Source of the DNA: Adiantum capillus-veneris
Lineage: Eukaryota; Streptophyta; Polypodiopsida; Polypodiales; Pteridaceae
Reading direction: 5' to 3'
Assembly (NCBI GenBank): GCA_014529385.2
Contig: CM043950.1
Location: forward strand, 66,112,935-66,176,934
Length of the DNA: 64,000 nt
How positions within the stretch are numbered: position 1 is the stretch's first letter; the number at the start of each line of letters is the position of its first letter. The notes beneath the pieces are model-generated. The model did not search any database. It saw only the letters and a list, made by a program, of their open reading frames with translations, and was not told the DNA's origin. The position numbers and the translations under genes are program-made. Below, in pieces: positions 23,041 through 33,640 of this stretch.

Positions 23041-23670
23041 AAAACACACACACAAATGGTATCTCAAAACCACTAGAATTTTATTCACCATATTTATATG
23101 TAGAACTCCTAGTAAGAAATTTATTTAAGGTAAAGTCGTTGTTAGAATCCTTGCAACCATTTTCAGCATTCGTACACCAAACACCACTTGTCTAAAATAC
23201 AATCTACTAACTCAACATTTTCCATCCTACACTTTATTAAAGATGAGTACTTAAAGTGAAAACTAAAAGCCACCCTTGTTGAGGAAACATGGATACAAGG
23301 TCCACCAAATGTCCAACCTAGACTACAAGAAAATAATTAGAGATTTGGCTTAGATTTGGATTCAAAGGCCACCACTTATTCAAGTAAGATAACTCCACTT
23401 GTTTAAGACAGTAATGTTTGAAGCCCCACCACTTGTCCAACCTAGACATTGATTAAATTTTGGTAAGATTTATCACAAATCTAGAGTAGAATCAAGATTC
23501 TATGGCCAAGGTAGTCAAATATGTTAGACAACACACAAAGCATAAGAGCACTCTAGATTCTCGTTGAGCATAAACTAAACAATAATCAAATGTTATATTC
23601 ACTTGAGATTTCATCCATGAAAAATGAAAATGATGCATGTACTTGAGATTTCCATCCATGTACAATACTT
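23041..23670. other. Intergenic or intron sequence with single satellite boxes
   Basis: No exon is recognised. Isolated box-like segments occur at about 23299 (AAGGTCCACCAAATGTCCAA), 23368 (AGGCCACCACTTATTCAAG) and 23434 (CCCCACCACTTGTCCAACC), showing dispersal of the satellite module between genes. Confidence 0.6.
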
Positions 23671-23677
23671 TACAATG

Positions 23678-24234
23678 TCAAGTAAAGTTATAGTCAGCAA
23701 ACAACTCTTCTCCTGCTTCAACTTGACAAATAGTCTCAATGCATACATGGCCATATTCTTCTGACTTGATGTGTGAAGAGGTGCATTTATGCCAAGGTGG
23801 CAAATTTGGATCAAATGTATAGCGTACGTTGGGACAGACATTTGTACTGTGAGAACTATTTATATAGCCCGACACGTTTCCTTCTTCTACACAACCAATA
23901 ATGTATGATTGATCTTCCTCTTCTTCTATGTTTGGATCCTCTAGAAGAGAATATTTATAAGCTCTTGGAAATATTTTGCATATCTTTTTCCAGTCTTGAA
24001 ATCTATACTTATGCCCTCCATAGTTTAGAATAGTCAAACCACTTTCCAGGGTAGTATGCACAAATAGCCCATAACCAGCTCCTTCAATACATGAAAGTCG
24101 CACTTCAAAATCCACACCGTTAATATGGAAAATTACATCTTTGGGAATAGGAAAAGTTGGTGTCCCAAAAGGATCTTCATGCCAATCATAGTGTGAAATA
24201 CATCTAGATTTTATATCACTTAACTCCTTTGTGT
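23678..24234 (-). CDS. SET-domain exon (C-terminus) of the DGQHR/SET gene
   Basis: The acceptor is CTTTTTGCAG|AC (AG at 24235-24236). Two leading bases complete a codon begun at 26830, and 184 residues follow to TGA at 23678-23680. The exon carries the hallmarks of a SET methyltransferase domain: GAGYGLFVHTTLESG near the start, YIIGCVEEGNVSGYINSSH with a downstream N (the NHS-like motif), and the terminal EAGEELFADYNF, which corresponds to the EEL-x-x-DY motif. SET domains transfer methyl groups from AdoMet to lysines, often of histones. No pre-SET cysteine cluster is visible. The protein ends right after the DYNF motif, with no post-SET Cys motif. Confidence 0.85.
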
Positions 24235-24299
24235 CTGCAAAAAGAAGAAAATATTATGCATAAAATAATGACAATATCAAAGAAAGATATCATTATTTT

Positions 24300-26600
24300 A
24301 TAGTCCAATAGGTCCATTGTATGGAAGACTTAGAGTGCCTCTTACATGGTGCCTCCAAGGTTTCCAAAAAATAAAATCATTGGAAAAAAAAGGCCACTGT
24401 GTCTCCAATCTATTGCCCATTTGAAGCATAGAGAGAACCAAGGTCCACCACTTGTCCAAGCTAGACATGGAGCATTGACACAAGATCCAACACTTATCCA
24501 AGAACCCTATAGTATATGTGGTAACATGGGATGCATTGATGCAACAAAAGTAGTCTAGCCTCCTCATCCATCTCTTTTTTCTTGTAGCCTAGAGGGATTA
24601 GTTTCAAGGTCTATCACTAGTCAAAAACTACACATAGAACATTGATACAAGGTTCCACCACATGTGAAACCTATCATCTCTAGTAGCATGGATGGTTTGA
24701 TATCAAGGTTCATCGCGTGTCCTACCTATACTCTATTGTAGCATATAGATTCTGGTTTGGTGGTACTACACTTGTCCAAACTTGGCTTGTTGTTGATATC
24801 TGGAGGTAATCAAGGGTCCTCCACTTGTCCAAGTTAGGCATATAAAACAATTGCAAGGTCCACCATGTGTACAACATATGATTGATTATAGCATGCATGG
24901 TCTTATTTCATGGGCAACCATCTTCTCTCCAACATGTGTCCAACCTCGGCTCCATTGAAGCATGGAGAGAAGCAAGGTCCACCACTTATCAAAGCTATTA
25001 TTTTCTCCCAGTGCTTTCAAAACCCATAATACGTTGTACATGGGGGGGGGGATTCTTGTTTCAAGGTCCACCCTTGGCTAAGATTGGATCCATTGAAACA
25101 TAAAGAGAAGCAAGCTCTACCATTTGTCCAAGCTAGGAGCCATTGAAACATGAAAAACCCATAATATGTTGTATACGAGGGGTGTTTTTCAAGGTCTACC
25201 ACTTGTCTAAGCTATGGTCCATTGGAACATGGAGAGAAGCAAAGCTCCACCACTTTTCTAAGCTAGGATCCATTGAAACATGGAGAGAAGCAAGCTCCAT
25301 TGTTTGTCTAAGCTAGGCTCCATTGGAACAAGGAGAAAACAAGCTCCACCACTTGCCTATTATTGCATAGAGATTCTGGTTTGAAGGTCCACCACTTGTC
25401 CAACCTTGCCTTCATGTATGGAGATAATCAAGAGTGCAATGCTTCTCTAAGCTAGGGACATAAAAGAGTTTCAAGGTCCACTACATATACGATCTATGAT
25501 GGGTTGTAGCATGGGAGGTTTCATTTTAAGGTTGACCACTTCTCCAGCTCCGCTTGTCCAACCTCAGATCCATTGAAGAATGGAGAATAAAGGTGTACCA
25601 ACTCTCCAAAATAGGCAAGGACAATCTCTATAAACCCATGAATTGTTAATATATGCTATGCTGTGGAGTTTTGTTTGAAGTTCCACTCCTTATCCAAGCT
25701 ACAATCCATTGAAGCATGGAACTAAGTAAGATATATCTCTAGTCCAAGATAGGATCCATTGAAACATAGAGAGAATCAAGGTCCACCACTTGTCCAAGCT
25801 ATGCATGGGTAATTGATATAAGGACCACTACGTTTTCACCTATACTATGCTCTATCATGGATGGTTTCATATCCTACCAATTTTCCAACCTATTTAGTAG
25901 GTTGTATTATGGGGGTTTGGTTTCAAGGTACTTCACTTGTCTGAGGTGGGTTCCATTGAACCATGGAGAGAAACTATGTCTACCACTTGTCCGAAATATG
26001 CTCCTTTAAAACATAAAAACAAGGTCCACCACTTGTCCAAGCTAAAGTTTCTCTCCATTGAAGCATGGAGAGAAACAAGGTCTACCACCTGTCCAAAATA
26101 TGCTCCATTGAAACATAAAAGCAAGGTCCACCACTTGTCCAAGCTAATATAACAAATGGGTGTTGGTTACAAGGTGTACCACACTTGTCTAAACTAGTCT
26201 TCATGCAAGGTCTACCACATGTCCAAGCTATATGAGCTTGTTTTGAAGGTCTACCACACCTCTTGAAATTAGGATCCATGTAAGGTCCACCTTTTGTCAA
26301 GCTATGCATTTAATGAGTACTAAAACTAAGTAAATTGCAGTACTTAAATACCTTTCCAAGCTCATTAAGATTTTGGTCTCTAAGGCCGGCCACCACCACA
26401 TGTCTAATCTATGCTCTAATTGATTACTTATGCTATTTCTCTCAAAGTCCAAACATAAGCTCCCTTCTAGCAAGGTTAGTTTAAATTTAGGCTCCAGCAC
26501 CTGTCTAAGCTAGGTTCAATTTATGAAGCATCACCATTTAACCATGCTACGATCTAATGTATCATATCAAGGGGGTATTGATAAAAGGTCCAAAACTTAT
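24300..26600 (-). repeat. Satellite block 2 inside the intron 24235-26829
   Basis: Degenerate box modules (AAGGTCCACCACTTGTCCAA and variants on the + strand), often with CATTGAAACATGGAGAGAAG-like sequence between boxes. They have the same orientation as the large array at 29.5-54 kb and are opposite to blocks 1a and 1b. They occupy most of the intron that joins the 26830 donor to the SET exon. Confidence 0.88.
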
Positions 26601-26829
26601 TGAGTTCAAGCTCTTAAGTAATTAAGTCTTTGTGAGTATTAAATGTTTTAGTTTTAGTCTACAGATCCACCATTCAAAAACTCAAGTAATTTACTATTTA
26701 CATTCAAACCTTGAATGCTTGAGATAAAAAATACAAGCTCAATCAATACTATATAAAGCAAAATCTAACATTAAGAGTATCAAATCAGTAACAAGAAACA
26801 CTAACATGCACAAGAAACTCAAAACATAC

Positions 26830-28209
26830 GTGTCTCCATTTCCAAAAAGTCCTCCATTGACAGAGGATGGTGTTGTTGTTGTTCTTCTTCTCTTTGTGGA
26901 GAGCACTCCTCTGTAACAGGCACAATGTCGCCTGATTGCGAAGTGGATTGTTGAAGTCCAGCCCATTTTTCTATATCTTCATGAGACTTAACAAAGTCTA
27001 GCAGCATGGTCTCCATGCTTTTTGCCTCCTCCACACTATCAATTAAGCAGATAACTTCTTTTTTCTGTTGTATTCCTTCTTGTGCAACCAAGGAGCCATC
27101 ACCAAAAACATCAACAAGCTTGCGGTCTTCAAAACAATATGTACGAATGTAGTGCTTGACCAAAGCTCTTTTTTGGCCTCCAAATATTGCAAATCTGACA
27201 TATCGTTATCTGCTACTTGAAGAAGAGAACAATCAATTGGCATGGGATGTTCCTCTGATCTTCTTCTCAGGTCTTCAAATGCATTGCCTTGTCCCAAGAA
27301 GGCAATAACTGTTAGGAATTGAATTGCTCCTTTGCAAGGAGCTGATGGAAAGTGATGCAATGCACCACAACAATGGTAGCTCAAATTATCTCCCATGGCG
27401 TGAAAGGCACATTGCAATTTTGTGAAGTTAGTGAAATCCACAAATGCAAGAAAGACAAATCCAGGATCTGTTGACCCTCCAGCAATAGCCAAGATCCCAT
27501 CCAAAGCATTGTTAAATGTCTCCTCACTCCACTTCAAATTGCCTCCAACGTTTTTTGTCATATCTAAAACACATAAGCCAATAGGCACTTTATTATTGAA
27601 GTGGCGCATCAAGTAGAGATTGCCTTCCATTTGTAGGCTCACCACATAGATTGACCATGGCAAATCTCTAGGCTCAGTTTTCTCCTTTTGAAGGTGAATT
27701 GCCCATTGCATGTATTTTATTGCTCCATCTGGAAAAGCCATTTTCTTTGTTCCACGCGTCAAACTAGATCTGATCCATTCCTCGCATAGCATTAAAATTG
27801 TTTTATAAACAACATCATTGATGTTATACATTTTGACCACCTCCTCCCAGTCTTTACATGGTGAAGACTCATTCAAATTGTTGAAGCCTTCAAGAAGTGC
27901 ATCTTGAATCAATTTGTCTTGCTTCAACTGCTTGATTCGATCATACATGTCAGTTGCATCACCATCCTTTGCACTCTTTGACAGTAAAATCTTCTCATCT
28001 CTAATCTCTTCTTGAATAGTCTTTACCTCTGATTCCTCAAGGCCACAAAGGTATCTAAATACAGTTGTTGGGGGTTTCTTATTCTCCTCTTCTAGATTTT
28101 CAATGATTTCTATCCAGCAATCATAAACTAAATCAGAGTAGGTGACCATGTGTGCCTGTTTAGCAATCCAACTTGCTGCTGCACTCATTCTTGCCAATCG
28201 AAGAAAACC
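26830..28209 (-). CDS. Middle exon of the DGQHR/SET gene
   Basis: The acceptor is CTTTTCAG|GG (AG at 28210-28211) and the donor is ACAC|GTATGT (GT at 26828-26829). The frame joins the preceding exon exactly (GWD|GFLRLARM). About 345 residues read cleanly, then the frame breaks at a six-T run on the + strand (27169-27174). After one missing base the frame continues as ALVKHYIRTYCFEDRKLVD through the acidic, Gln-rich end. With that base the exon ends in phase 1, matching the two leading bases of the SET exon, so a single-base deletion (assembly error or mutation) is likely. No known domain is recognised. Visible features are a charged helical segment with repeated Lys/Glu/Asp early on and a cysteine/histidine cluster (YHCCGALHHFPSAPC). 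Confidence 0.8.
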
Positions 28210-28293
28210 CTGAAAAGAAATAGAGAAATAATTAAACTATTGAGCAAGATTTGTTAATTAAACACTATCAAAAAGACAAAGAAAATAACTTAC
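28210..28293 (-). other. 84-bp intron
   Basis: Donor GAT|GTAAGT and acceptor TTTCTTTTCAG|GG, phase 0. This short ordinary intron contrasts with the satellite-filled introns on either side. Confidence 0.85.
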
Positions 28294-29484
28294 ATCCCAT
28301 CCGGCACGAGATGCATGTCCCTCTGCAATTCCACTTGCTGCCTTTGGTGGTCGTCCTGAGAAGATCCATTGACTCCGTAAATGTCTCAATATTTGGCTGT
28401 AAGGTTGCTTGACATACAATGCCTGAGCCTCCTCATTTGCAATGGCAGATATAGCAGTTGCAACAAATGGAGGAGCATTCACAACAATGCGAGCCTTTCT
28501 AAATTTATACACGCTAATCAGTCTTTCAAAGATCTCTTTGTTGTTTTGTTCATTGTGAAGCAAAACTTTTGCAGCATAGATTGAATGCTGCCCATCAAGA
28601 ATCCAATAATGATAATCTTTAATTTTTTGCTCCTCTACCTCTTCTACTGCCAAAGGAGTCCCCTTCTTTGATTTTGCATTTCGAACAGGCATCAAATATG
28701 CACATGCTGCAGGCTTGGTCGTACTCCGTGAAAATCCAAATAACACACTTTCAGCGTGTTTTTTATCCATAATACGTGCATTATAGTGATCAGGAGCAAG
28801 CCAACAATTTTGAATAGGGATATCAAATTCCCTATATTGGAAAGGAAAATAATTTATGTACTTATTCATTCCACCTGTATCTTTTTCTTGTCCTTTCATG
28901 GCCTCAGCTTCTAAAACATCTGGATCCACAATTCTCATCTTTGACATTGAACCCTCTGTTGATGAGGATGCCAAAGATGCCTTGTCTACATCCAAAATGG
29001 AACTAGTTCGCTTAGCTTCTACTTTCTGCACTTTTGCTTGCTTCTTTGTGGATGGTGGTCGTGAAGCTTTCACCTTTTTTCGTTGTAGTGTGGCAATGAT
29101 GGAGCTTTGAAGTTGATCTGCTGTGATATTTGGATTTGATTCTGCAAACTTCCATCCTCGAGAAAACATTGTCTCTTCTTTGTTTCTAGACATGCGCTCC
29201 AATGCATATGCTCCTGGAGATAGTTGAAATTCTAGATTCATTGGAACTAGAATGTCAATGCATTCCACCTCTGGATGACTATCAACTACAGAGACAGATG
29301 CTTCCACAACTTGTCCAACATCTTCAAACAAGCTGTCATTCTCCTTTTTGGCAATAAATAGATGCACCTTATGAAATTGTGCACCCTCTATACCATGTAT
29401 GTCCAAATACCATTTCCTAAGATCATTGCAAGTAACTAACTGAGACAGCAACCCTTGCAACCTGTTTTTTTTGAGCCATCTTTC
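28294..29484 (-). CDS. Exon with a ParB/DGQHR-like motif, DGQHR/SET gene
   Basis: The acceptor is TTTTGTTTCAG|GA (AG at 29485-29486). The exon is 397 codons in phase 0, ending GWD at a canonical donor. The N-terminal third has no recognised domain. Residues about 138-160 are Lys/Arg-rich with a possible nuclear localisation signal (RKKVKA, STKKQAK). Residues about 216-310 contain FDIPIQNCWLAPDHYN and YWILDGQHSIYAAKVLL. These resemble the opening strand and the DGQHR signature of ParB/DGQHR-fold proteins, which bind or cleave nucleotides or DNA in bacteria. His is retained while the usual following Arg is Ser. There is no start codon in the exon, so at least one exon lies upstream, beyond or inside the 25-kb satellite array. 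The family call is tentative. Confidence 0.75.
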
Positions 29485-29539
29485 CTGAAACAAAAAAAAC
29501 CAAATGTTATTTTAACATATACTTTTTTGTAATGGATTA

Positions 29540-32500
29540 AGTTTGTGTGAATACAAGTTCCACCACTTGTTCAAGCTAGATCTAAGCAAGTATACAATAG
29601 TGATCATTTAAGCTAGTAAACTAAGGGAAGGGAAAGTAAGGTCCACCACTTGTCCAAGCTTAGCTCTAGACAACATGGAGAGATTGGAGGTCTACTAATT
29701 GTCTAATATAGGCTAACTATATTGAAACATAGAGAGAAGCAAAGGTCCACCACTTGTCCAATCTAGGCCATTGAAACATGGAGAGAAGGATGCTCCACCA
29801 TTTGTCCAAAATAGGCTCCATTGAAACATGAAGAGAAGCAAGATGCACCATGTCTTTGAGATGCTAGGCTCCATTGAAATACCTTAAACCCATGAATTTT
29901 GTATAGTGGGGTTTAAATTCAAGGTCCACCACTTGTCCAACCTATTATCCCTAGTAGCATGAGTGGTTTGGTCTCCACCACTTTTCCACTCTATGTCATT
30001 ATATTAAGAAGATCTGGGTGTTAAGGTCCACCACTTGTCCAACCTATAAGGCTATATCTTAAATGGTATTATTTACCACCACTTGGAATGCACATGATGG
30101 GTTTTACATAGGGGTACGGTTCCAAGGTCCACCACTTGTCCAAGCTAACTCTATTGAAACATAGAGAGAATCAAAGGTCCACCACTTGTCCAAGCTAGGC
30201 TCCATTGAAACATGGAGAGAAGGATGCTCCACCATTTGTCCAAGCCAGGTTTGATTGAAACATGAAGAGAAGCAAGCTGCACCATGTCTCCAAAATGCTA
30301 GGCTCCATTGAAATATCTTAAACCCATGATATTTCGTACATGGGGGTTTACATTCAAGGTCCACCACTTGTCCAACCTATTATCACTAGTAGCATGAGTG
30401 GTTTGATGTCAAGATTCACCACTTTTCTACTCTATGTCATTATATTAAGAAGATCTGGGTGTTAAGGTCCACCACTTGTCCAACCTATAAGGCTATATCT
30501 TAAAGGGTATTCTTTCTCACCACTTGGAATGACCATGATAGGTTTTACATGGGGGTTTGGTTCCAAGTTCCACCACTTGTCCAAGCTAACTCTATTGAAA
30601 CATAGAGAGAAGCAAAGGTCCACCACTTGTCTAAGCTAGGGTCCATTGAAACATGGAGAGAAGGATGCTCCACCATTTGTCCAAGATAGGCTCCATTGAA
30701 ACATGAAGAGAAGCAAGCTGCACCATGTCTCCAAGATGCTAAGATCCATTGAAATACCTTAAACCCTGATATTTTGTACATGGGGAGTTTACATTCAAGG
30801 TCCACCACTTGTCCAACCTATTATCTCTAGTAGCATGAGTGGTTTGGTCTGAAGATTCACCACTTTTCCACTCTATGTCATTACGTTAAGAAGATCTGGG
30901 TGTTAAGGTCGACCACTTGTCCAACCTATAAGGGTATATCTTAAAGGGTATTCTTTCTCACCACTTGAAATGTCCATGATATGTTTTACATGGGGGTTTG
31001 GCTCCAAGGTCCACCACCTCTCCAAGCTAACTCTATTGAAACATAGAGAGAAACAAAGGTCCACCACTTGTCCAAGCTAGGCTCCATTGAAACATGGAGA
31101 GAAGGATCCTCTACCATTTGTCGAAGCTAACTCTATTGAAACATGGGGGGTTTACATTCAAGTCCACCACTTGTCCAACCTATTAACGCTAGTAGCATGA
31201 GTGGTTTGGTCTCAAGATTCACCACTTTTTCAACTCCTGTCATTATATTAAAATATTTGGGTGTTAAGGTCCACCACTTGTCCAACCTATAAGGCTATAT
31301 CTTAAGGGTTATTCTTTCTCACAACATGCGTGACCACATAGGTTTTACATGGCGGTTTTGTTTCAAGGTCCACCACTTGTCCAAGCTAACTCTATTGAAA
31401 CATAGAGAGAATCAAAGGTCCACCACTTGTCCAAGCTAGGGTCCATTGAAACATGGAGAGAAGGATGCTCCACCATTTGTCCAAGATACACTCCATTGAA
31501 ACATGAAGAGAAGCAAGCTACACCATGTCTCCAAGATGCTAGGCTCCATTGAAATACCTCAAACCCATGATATTTTGTACATGGGGGGTTTACATTCAAG
31601 GTCCACCACTTGTCCAACCTATTATCTCTAGTAGCATGAGTGGTTTGGTCTCAAGATTCACCATTTTTCCACTCTATGTCATTCTATTAAGAATATATGG
31701 GTGCTAAGGTCCACCACTTGTCCAACCTATAAGGCATATCTTAAACTTTATTCTTTCTCACCACTTGGAGTTACCAAGATAGGTTTTACATGGGAGTTTG
31801 GTTCCAAGGCCCACCACTTGTCCAAGCTAACTCTATTGAAACATAGAGAGAAGCAAAGGTCCACCACTTGTCCAAGCTAGGCTCCATTGAAGCATGGAGA
31901 GAAGGATGCTCCACCATTTGTCCAAGATAGGCTCCATTGAAACATGAAGGGAAGCAATCTGCACCATGTCTCCAAGATTCTAGGATCCATTGAAATACCT
32001 TAAACCCACGATATTGTTTACATGTGGGGTTTAACGTCAAGGTCAGTCACTTTTCCAAGCTATTTTCCCTAGTAGCACTAGTGGTTGGTCTCAAGATTTA
32101 CCACTTTTCCACTCTATGTCGTTATATTATGAAGATCTAGGTTCTAAGGTCGACCACTTGTCCAACCTATAAGGCTAGATCTTAAAGGGTATTATTTCTC
32201 ACCACTTGGAATGACCATGATATGTTTTACATGGGGGTTTGGTTTCAAGGTCCACCACTTGTCCAAGCTAACTCTATGGAAACATAGAGAGAAGCAAAGG
32301 TCCACCACTTGTCCAAGCTAGGCTCCACTGAGACATTTAGAGAAGGATGATCCCCCATTGGTGGAAGATAGGCTTCATTGAAACATGAAAAGAAGCAAGT
32401 TGCACCATGTCTCCAAGATTCTAGCATCCATTGAAATACCTTAAACCCACGATATTGTTTACATGTGGGGTTTAACGTCAAGGTCAGTCACTTTTCCAAG

Positions 32501-33640
32501 CTATTATCCCTAGTAGCATGAGTGGTTTGGTCTCAAGATTCACCACTTTTCCACTCTATGTCATTATATAAAGAAGATCTAGGTGTTAAGGTCGACCACT
32601 TGTCCAACCTATAAGCGTATATCTTAAAGGGTATTCTTTCTCACCACTTGAAATGTCCATGATATGTTTTACATAGGGGTTTAGTTCCAAGGTCCACCAC
32701 TTATCCAAGCTAACTTTATTCTTCTCATAGAGAGAAGCAAAAGGTCCACCACTTGTCCAAGCTAGGCTCCATTGAAACATGGAGAGAAGGATGCTCCACC
32801 ATTTGTCGAAGCTAACTCTATTGAAACATGGAAGGTTTACATTCAAGGTCCACCAGTTGTCCAACCTATTAACGCTAGTAGCATGAGGGGTTTGGTCTCA
32901 AGATTCACCACTTTTTCACTCTGTGTTATTATATTAAGAATATTTGGGTATTAAGGTCCACCACTTGTCCAACCTATAAGACTATATCTTAATGGTTATT
33001 CTTTCTGACCACTTGGAGTGACCATGAAAGGTTTTACATGGGGGGTTGGTTCCAAGGTCCACCACTTGTCCAAGCTAACTCTATTCAAACATAGAGAGAA
33101 GCAAAGGTCCACCACTTGTCTAAGCTAGGGTCTATTGAAACATGGAGAGAAGGATGCTCCACCATTTGTCCAAGATAGACTCCATTGAAACATGAAGAGA
33201 AGCAAGCTGCACCATATCTCCAAGATTCTAGACTCCATCGAAATACCTTAAACCCACGTTATTTTGTACATGGGGAGTTTACATTCAAGATCAACAATTT
33301 GTCCAACCTATTATCGCTAGTAGCATGAGTGGTTTGCTCTCAAGATTCACCACTTTTCCACTCTCTATCATTATATTAAGAATATTTGGGTGTTAAGGTC
33401 CACCACTTGTCCAACTATAAGACTATATCTTAATGGTTATTCTTTCTCCCCTTGAAAGACTATATCTTAATGGTTATCCCTAGCTATTATTGCTAGTAGC
33501 TGAGTGGTTTGGTCTCAAGATTCACCACTTTTATTAAGATATGTGGGTGTTAAGGTCCACCACTTGTCCAACCTATAAGGCTACATCTTAAAGGTTATTC
33601 TTTCTTACTACTTGGAGTGACCATGATAGGTTTTACATGG
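29540..33640 (-). repeat. Satellite block 3, diverged edge
   Basis: Tandem monomers of about 440 bp contain boxes GGTCCACCACTTGTCCAAGC about every 50 bp in one half of the unit. Monomers here differ at many sites and include truncated or chimeric ones (around 31.1 kb, 32.8 kb and 33.4-33.5 kb). The sequence is the reverse complement of blocks 1a and 1b. It starts 55 bp upstream of the DGQHR exon acceptor, so it lies in the upstream intron of that gene if the gene is intact. Confidence 0.93.
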
